From JAGQTE01 sp964648005 (GTDB lineage Bacteria; Actinomycetota; Acidimicrobiia; Acidimicrobiales; Acidimicrobilacustridaceae): a DNA stretch of 17,309 nt. The notes beneath the pieces were generated by a model. The model had not been told where the DNA came from. It ran no database searches and saw nothing but the letters and a program-made list of their open reading frames with translations. Position numbers and translations under genes: made by a program. The DNA lies in contig CAZYKR010000066.1 of the NCBI GenBank assembly GCA_964648005.1, forward strand, positions 1 to 17,309, written 5' to 3'. Positions 14,071-17,309 of this stretch are shown here, one piece after another; positions within the stretch are counted from its first letter, which is position 1, and each line of letters opens with the position of its first letter.

Positions 14071-14089
14071 AGTACAAGCGCGTTCTAGT
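14071..14089. promoter_or_regulatory. Imperfect 19-bp dyad upstream of TetR 2, candidate operator
   Basis: AGTACAA (14071-14077), spacer GCGCG, TTCTAGT (14083-14089): 5 of 7 arm positions are complementary. The 7-5-7 geometry and the AA-N5-TT core are the same as in the dyad beside TetR 1. It lies next to an A/T-rich tract (14064-14072) likely to be the -10 region of the tetR operon. It was found by looking for a match to the first dyad, so treat it with caution. Confidence 0.45.
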
Positions 14090-14115
14090 GAAGCGCGCGG
14101 ATGGAGACACGACGT

Positions 14116-14143
14116 TCGGCGAGTCGGCCGGTCGGCGAGTCGG
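14116..14143. repeat. 12-bp direct repeat in the TetR 2 / split-barrel intergenic region
   Basis: TCGGCGAGTCGG occurs at 14116-14127 and 14132-14143. The second copy is enclosed by GGCCGG (14126-14131) and CCGGCC (14152-14157), which could pair into a hairpin just past the split-barrel gene stop and act as its terminator. Confidence 0.45.
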
Positions 14144-14163
14144 TCGCCCAGCCGGCCGGTCGT

Positions 14164-15195
14164 TCAGAGGTTCGTGCGGTAGTCGAGCGCAACGCCGGCT
14201 GCCAGCGCCGTCGAGCTGACGAGGCGGCGAGCGACCTTGGCGCCGGCGCCGGCGCCGGCGTCGGTGTTGCGTCGCACGTGGTCGGCCCAGATCTTCGCCG
14301 CCCGCGGCAGCGTGCCCTCGGCGACATGGCGATCCGGGTTCCAGAGGTCGGCCGCGATCAGGGCCGGCTCGCTGCGTCGCTCGACGTGTGCGATGTCGAT
14401 GACGAGCGCCGCCTTCGGCGTCCGGTCGCGTAGGCGCATCGACGCCAGCAATGCCTCGTCCGTGCAAACCCGAGCCGTCCCGCGGACTTCGACGACGTCG
14501 TTGCTCCCCGGCACCAGGGCGAGCAAGGCGATGCGCGGGTCGCCCATCAGGTTGTGCAGGGTGTCGGTGCGACGGTTGCCGGGACGATCGGCGATGGCGA
14601 TCGTGGACTCGTCGATCCGGCGGATCAGACCGCTCGGGTCGCCCTTGGGACTGGCGTCGGCGTGCCCGCCGGCATCGGTGGACACGAGCACCACGAACGG
14701 CGACTCGGCAAGCAACGCCGTCACACCCGACGCCGTCGGGTCGTCGGCAGGAGCCGGGGTGTCGGGCGCCGCCCACAGCTCGGACCGCAGGATCGCCTTG
14801 GCGCAGTGCAGCAGGGCTTCTTGCACTTCGATCGTTGCGACGCCGTCGCTGACGCGAAGCCGACCGTTGATCCGCAACGTCTCGCCGTAGCCGGGGACGA
14901 AGGCGATGACGCCGGCCGGGGCGCCGTCGACCACAGGGCGGTCGCCCACTTCGCCGAGCTCGAGCAGCGTGTCCGAGCGAAGCGTCGTGAACCCGGGCGC
15001 GCCGCCCAATGCCATCGCCTGGAGCGAACCGCCGTCGGTCGCCGTGCCAACGACGACGAACGGTGCGCAGGCGAGGAACTGCTCGCAGTGCTCGTCGAGA
15101 TACCGGATCGACTTGAGCATGACCGCGCCAGGGCGTGATCCGACGACGTCCTCCAGGTCAGCGTCGCAGGTCACGAAGGCGGAGGCGTCGAACAT
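14164..15195 (-). CDS. Double split-barrel (PNPOx-like, MSMEG_1061-type) flavin-binding protein
   Basis: A 343-aa protein from ATG 15195, which gives the usual MFDASAFVTCDADLEDVVG start; the 17 residues of open frame upstream look non-coding. Two related halves are visible. The first (about 20-150) has LDEHCEQFLACAPFVVVGT and LRINGRLRVS. The second (about 155-290) has LLAESPFVVLVSTDAGGHAD, ASPKGDPSG, RRTDTLHNLMGDPRIALL and VRGTARVCTDEALL. The second half holds the better flavin/F420-binding core (SPKGD and the RRTDT loop). Members oxidise or reduce small molecules using FMN or F420. The tail contains GAGAGAGAK, encoded by a hexanucleotide repeat. Substrate unknown. Confidence 0.87.
   Translation of the reverse strand: MFDASAFVTCDADLEDVVGSRPGAVMLKSIRYLDEHCEQFLACAPFVVVGTATDGGSLQAMALGGAPGFTTLRSDTLLELGEVGDRPVVDGAPAGVIAFVPGYGETLRINGRLRVSDGVATIEVQEALLHCAKAILRSELWAAPDTPAPADDPTASGVTALLAESPFVVLVSTDAGGHADASPKGDPSGLIRRIDESTIAIADRPGNRRTDTLHNLMGDPRIALLALVPGSNDVVEVRGTARVCTDEALLASMRLRDRTPKAALVIDIAHVERRSEPALIAADLWNPDRHVAEGTLPRAAKIWADHVRRNTDAGAGAGAKVARRLVSSTALAAGVALDYRTNL
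14239..14260. repeat. Hexanucleotide microsatellite GGCGCC x3.7 in coding sequence
   Basis: GGCGCC is repeated almost four times and encodes the Gly-Ala run near the C-terminus of the split-barrel protein. Unit loss or gain would keep the frame. Confidence 0.7.
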
Positions 15196-15262
15196 CGATG
15201 CCGACGGTAGTCGGCGGGTCGGGGCACCACCCCGGAGCGGGCCCACCAGGGTCGTCCATCAG

Positions 15263-15899
15263 CTACCTGGTCGGGTGCGCCGCGTCGAACGCCGCCGCGA
15301 GGTCGCGGGGAATGCGTCCTTCGGCGCGATCGCCCGGCCGTTGGCGACCGCCCATGCCCGGATCTTGGCGGCGGTGGCGGGTGCGGCCGGCACCGGACCA
15401 GCCGCCGTCGCGCTCCACCGCATAGTCGCCCGCCGTTAGCGCTTGGCGTCGAGTCGTGGCCTGCTGGGCCGAGAACCGCCAGCCGTAGCGCTCGTGGCTG
15501 TCGACGAGGATCTCGAGCACCTGCCCAAAGGCGCGCGACGTTGGCACGGCGACATTGGGTCGGGCCCTGGCGAGCGGTGCGAGCGCTCTGCCAGAAGATG
15601 ACCTCGCGTCCGCGAGCACGGGCGAAGACGAACTGCGAGCGGTTCTCCCGTCAGCGGTCGAGCACGAGATCGATCGCCGCGTCGCGGCGGACGCAGGACC
15701 GAACGGCGACGCGTTCGATGATGTCGGGCTCGTCGGGCCAGTCGGTCGACGGATGGCAGTAGACCTTCGCCGTGCGCGGCCAGGTGTCACGCACGTTCAG
15801 CACGATGCCGCCGGTGCGCAGTGGGAGCCGCACGAGAAAGGGCAGCGTCGAGTCCTCGTCGGGGTTCCGAGCGATGAGGAAGTCGTCCACGCCGCTCAT
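15263..15899 (-). pseudogene. ERCC4-Lsr2 nuclease gene, broken by several lesions
   Basis: Read across frames, the pieces form one actinobacterial ERCC4-domain/Lsr2-tail protein. The N-terminus MSGVDDFLIARNPDEDSTLP runs on to RDAAIDLVLDR, where an in-frame TGA (15651-15653) interrupts before RENRSQFVFARARGREVIFW. A +1 shift near 15570 then leads into ARPNVAVPTSRAFGQVLEIL, VDSHERYGWRF and TAGDYAVERDG (start of the ERCC4 nuclease). The rest of the nuclease, including the catalytic ERKxxxD, is missing. Sequence resumes one frame over as PAAPATAAKIRAWAVANGR, and after another 1-nt loss ends EGRIPRDLAAAFDAA, the Lsr2 DNA-binding tail. A nonsense codon, two indels and a deletion of roughly 100 or more codons make it dead. 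Its ATG overlaps the stop of the NYN gene (ATGA). Confidence 0.85.
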
Positions 15900-16312
15900 C
15901 TTGGCGTGTCGTCAGTGTCGTCGAGACGATCGAGCAGCCAGGTGGGTCCGACGACGTCGGCGCCGACGGCACGGACACGATCGGCCAGCGCCCGGTCGGC
16001 GGTGACGACGGTGCAGCCGGAGTGCTCGGCGGCGACGGCGGCGATCGTCTCGTCGCCCTCGCCCGGGGCGTGTACGACCTCGACGCCGTCGGCGGTGCCC
16101 TCGTCCGCGCCGCGGCGGCTCTGCCCTTCGAGGATGACGATCACCACGTCGGCGAGCGCGCCGGAGCGCACCGCGGCCCGCAGCTGTGCGGTGAACGTGC
16201 GCGCCGCGCCGGGCCGGTCACGCCACCAGCCCGTCGGGCGGGAGCCGATGACGTTGGCGGCGTCGACCACGAGCACGTTGCGGACGTCTGGATCGCGCAC
16301 CAACGGTGTCAC
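15896..16312 (-). CDS. NYN/PIN-like domain protein
   Basis: A 138-aa protein from GTG 16312, which overlaps the TGA of the glycosidase gene (GTGA). The open frame continues upstream but has no better start. NVLVVDAANVIGSRP with D17, then GWWRDRPGAA, GEGDETI with D88 and TVVTADRALADRV with D106 give the acidic residues of a NYN (PIN-like) nuclease fold. These proteins usually cut or bind RNA. It is compact and carries no extra domain. The gene sits between the GH30 gene and the broken ERCC4-Lsr2 gene with 4-nt overlaps on both sides, so all three were translated as one unit. Confidence 0.85.
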   Translation of the reverse strand: MTPLVRDPDVRNVLVVDAANVIGSRPTGWWRDRPGAARTFTAQLRAAVRSGALADVVIVILEGQSRRGADEGTADGVEVVHAPGEGDETIAAVAAEHSGCTVVTADRALADRVRAVGADVVGPTWLLDRLDDTDDTPR

Positions 16313-17309
16313 CCGGTGAATGCCGGCACCACAGCTGCGGTGTCCGCAGGCACCGCCGTGGTCGATGCCGTGGGGGATGAGGCGGGAGGTGCAGGGAGCT
16401 GCGGCCATGCGGCCAGCGTGCACGTCGTGCCCTCGGGTGCCTGGACGGCAGTGAGCGAGCGGGTCGCCAGTTCGACCGGGAGGGCGAGATCCCCGAAGGT
16501 CACAGTGACGGTCGCCGCGTCACCCGGGTTCCACACGATGGCTGCCGGTTGCCCGTCGGGGCTACACACCGCGGTGGCCTCGACCTCGCCGGTGACGGCG
16601 GTGGCGAGCGCGCCCGACCCCTGCGGGCCGAACCGCGCCACGGTGGCGAGGACGTCGTAGTCGACCTCGGGTGTCCACGAGTCGCTGGCCGGATCGACCG
16701 TCACGACGCCGCGGCACGTGTCGCAGCCGCCGAGGTGCGGGCCGTGGGTCGGATCGAGCGCAAGGTTCCACAGCAGTGTGGCGTTCGACCAGTGGTTGCG
16801 GTCGCGCACGAGCAGCCGTGCCGTGTCGCCGAAGGGGTCGGCCTGCCAGGTGCCGCCCGAGCACTCGGTGTGCCACAGCTGCAGACCGGGGCTCGCAGCG
16901 TGGACGAGCTCGTTGGCCGCCGCCTGGTTCCCTCCGTAGCAGTGGAATGCCGTGCCGCCGAGGGGGTACCTGCCGCCCGTGCCGGCGAGCACGTCGAGCG
17001 GGAAGGGCGTCGGTTCGGTCCCGACACAGCCACCGGGCGGACGAGCGTCGCACCAGTTGTGGTCCCAACTCAGCACCCGGGTCGCGACACCTGCATTGGC
17101 CAGCAGGGGGCCGAGGTGATCGCGCACGAGCCGTGCCTGCTGGTCGGCGAGCATCACCATCGACGGGTAGCTGGCCTGGACCGCTGACGGTTCGTTCTGC
17201 AGCGTCAGCCAGTCGACGGTGACGCCCTCGTCCCGGTAGGCCTCGACGAACGCCACGAGGTAGCGGGCATAGGCCGCCTCGTAGCGCTCCTCGAGGCCAC
17301 CCCAGGCAT
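16309..17309 (-). CDS. GH30-family glycosidase (5' end outside window)
   Basis: 332 residues are visible, open to the window edge; the signal peptide and first strands lie outside. LTLQNEPS holds the acid/base Glu (visible residue 39), and LQLWHTECSGGTW holds the nucleophile Glu (visible residue 148). Further GH30 marks are RVLSWDHNWCD, GGTAFHCYGGN, LLWNLALDP and GGCDTCRGVVTVD. A C-terminal beta domain (about 215-300) follows, ending in a Pro/Ser/Thr/Ala tail. GH30 enzymes cleave glucosylceramide, beta-1,6-glucans or xylans outside the cell; which substrate applies here is not visible. Cysteine pairs fit an exported protein. The stop overlaps the NYN start by 4 nt. Confidence 0.9.
   Translation of the reverse strand, partial: AWGGLEERYEAAYARYLVAFVEAYRDEGVTVDWLTLQNEPSAVQASYPSMVMLADQQARLVRDHLGPLLANAGVATRVLSWDHNWCDARPPGGCVGTEPTPFPLDVLAGTGGRYPLGGTAFHCYGGNQAAANELVHAASPGLQLWHTECSGGTWQADPFGDTARLLVRDRNHWSNATLLWNLALDPTHGPHLGGCDTCRGVVTVDPASDSWTPEVDYDVLATVARFGPQGSGALATAVTGEVEATAVCSPDGQPAAIVWNPGDAATVTVTFGDLALPVELATRSLTAVQAPEGTTCTLAAWPQLPAPPASSPTASTTAVPADTAAVVPAFTG

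Overview
The window is high-GC DNA with actinobacterial hallmarks: a WhiB-type Fe-S regulator, an Excalibur lipoprotein, two TetR regulators, a VapBC module that looks leaderless, and a decayed ERCC4-Lsr2 gene of a type I know only from Actinobacteria. Frequent GTG starts and 4-nt stop/start overlaps agree with this. I cannot name the genus; an actinobacterium or acidimicrobial relative is the best guess.

Left part (1 to about 6087) looks like the right-hand end of an integrated element. It ends at an orphan 3' fragment of a tRNA-Val(UAC) gene (6042-6087) whose 5' half is missing. Such a fragment is the usual scar of integration into a tRNA gene, and its orientation puts the element on the left. 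The cargo is: the end of a WhiB gene; a minus-strand run of Excalibur lipoprotein, second lipoprotein, SIR2-like protein, small EACC1-like protein and HEPN protein; a divergent membrane-anchored Mrr-type nuclease with a zinc ribbon; and an unrecognised 216-aa protein. SIR2-like NADases, HEPN RNases and Mrr nucleases are all recurrent anti-mobile-element effectors, so this reads as a defence cargo. The SIR2 / small protein / HEPN set is the best candidate for an undescribed system.

Middle part (6396 to about 9088), taken as host chromosome: a VapB-VapC toxin-antitoxin pair with a repeated GTAGCTACA operator; a TetR regulator divergent from a 100-aa protein across a perfect 19-bp dyad; a SnoaL/NTF2-like protein; and a small helical-repeat protein.

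Right part (9199-17309): a large OafA-type membrane acyltransferase with a C-terminal SGNH domain; a divergent metallo-beta-lactamase-fold protein; a TetR - hemerythrin/SRPBCC - 28-aa micro-ORF operon; a double split-barrel (PNPOx-like) protein; and a coupled run of GH30 glycosidase (cut by the window edge), NYN/PIN-like protein and a broken ERCC4-Lsr2 gene. The two TetR regulators look like paralogues and sit beside 19-bp dyads of the same 7-5-7 geometry.

All family names come from reading motifs by eye. No database search was run.
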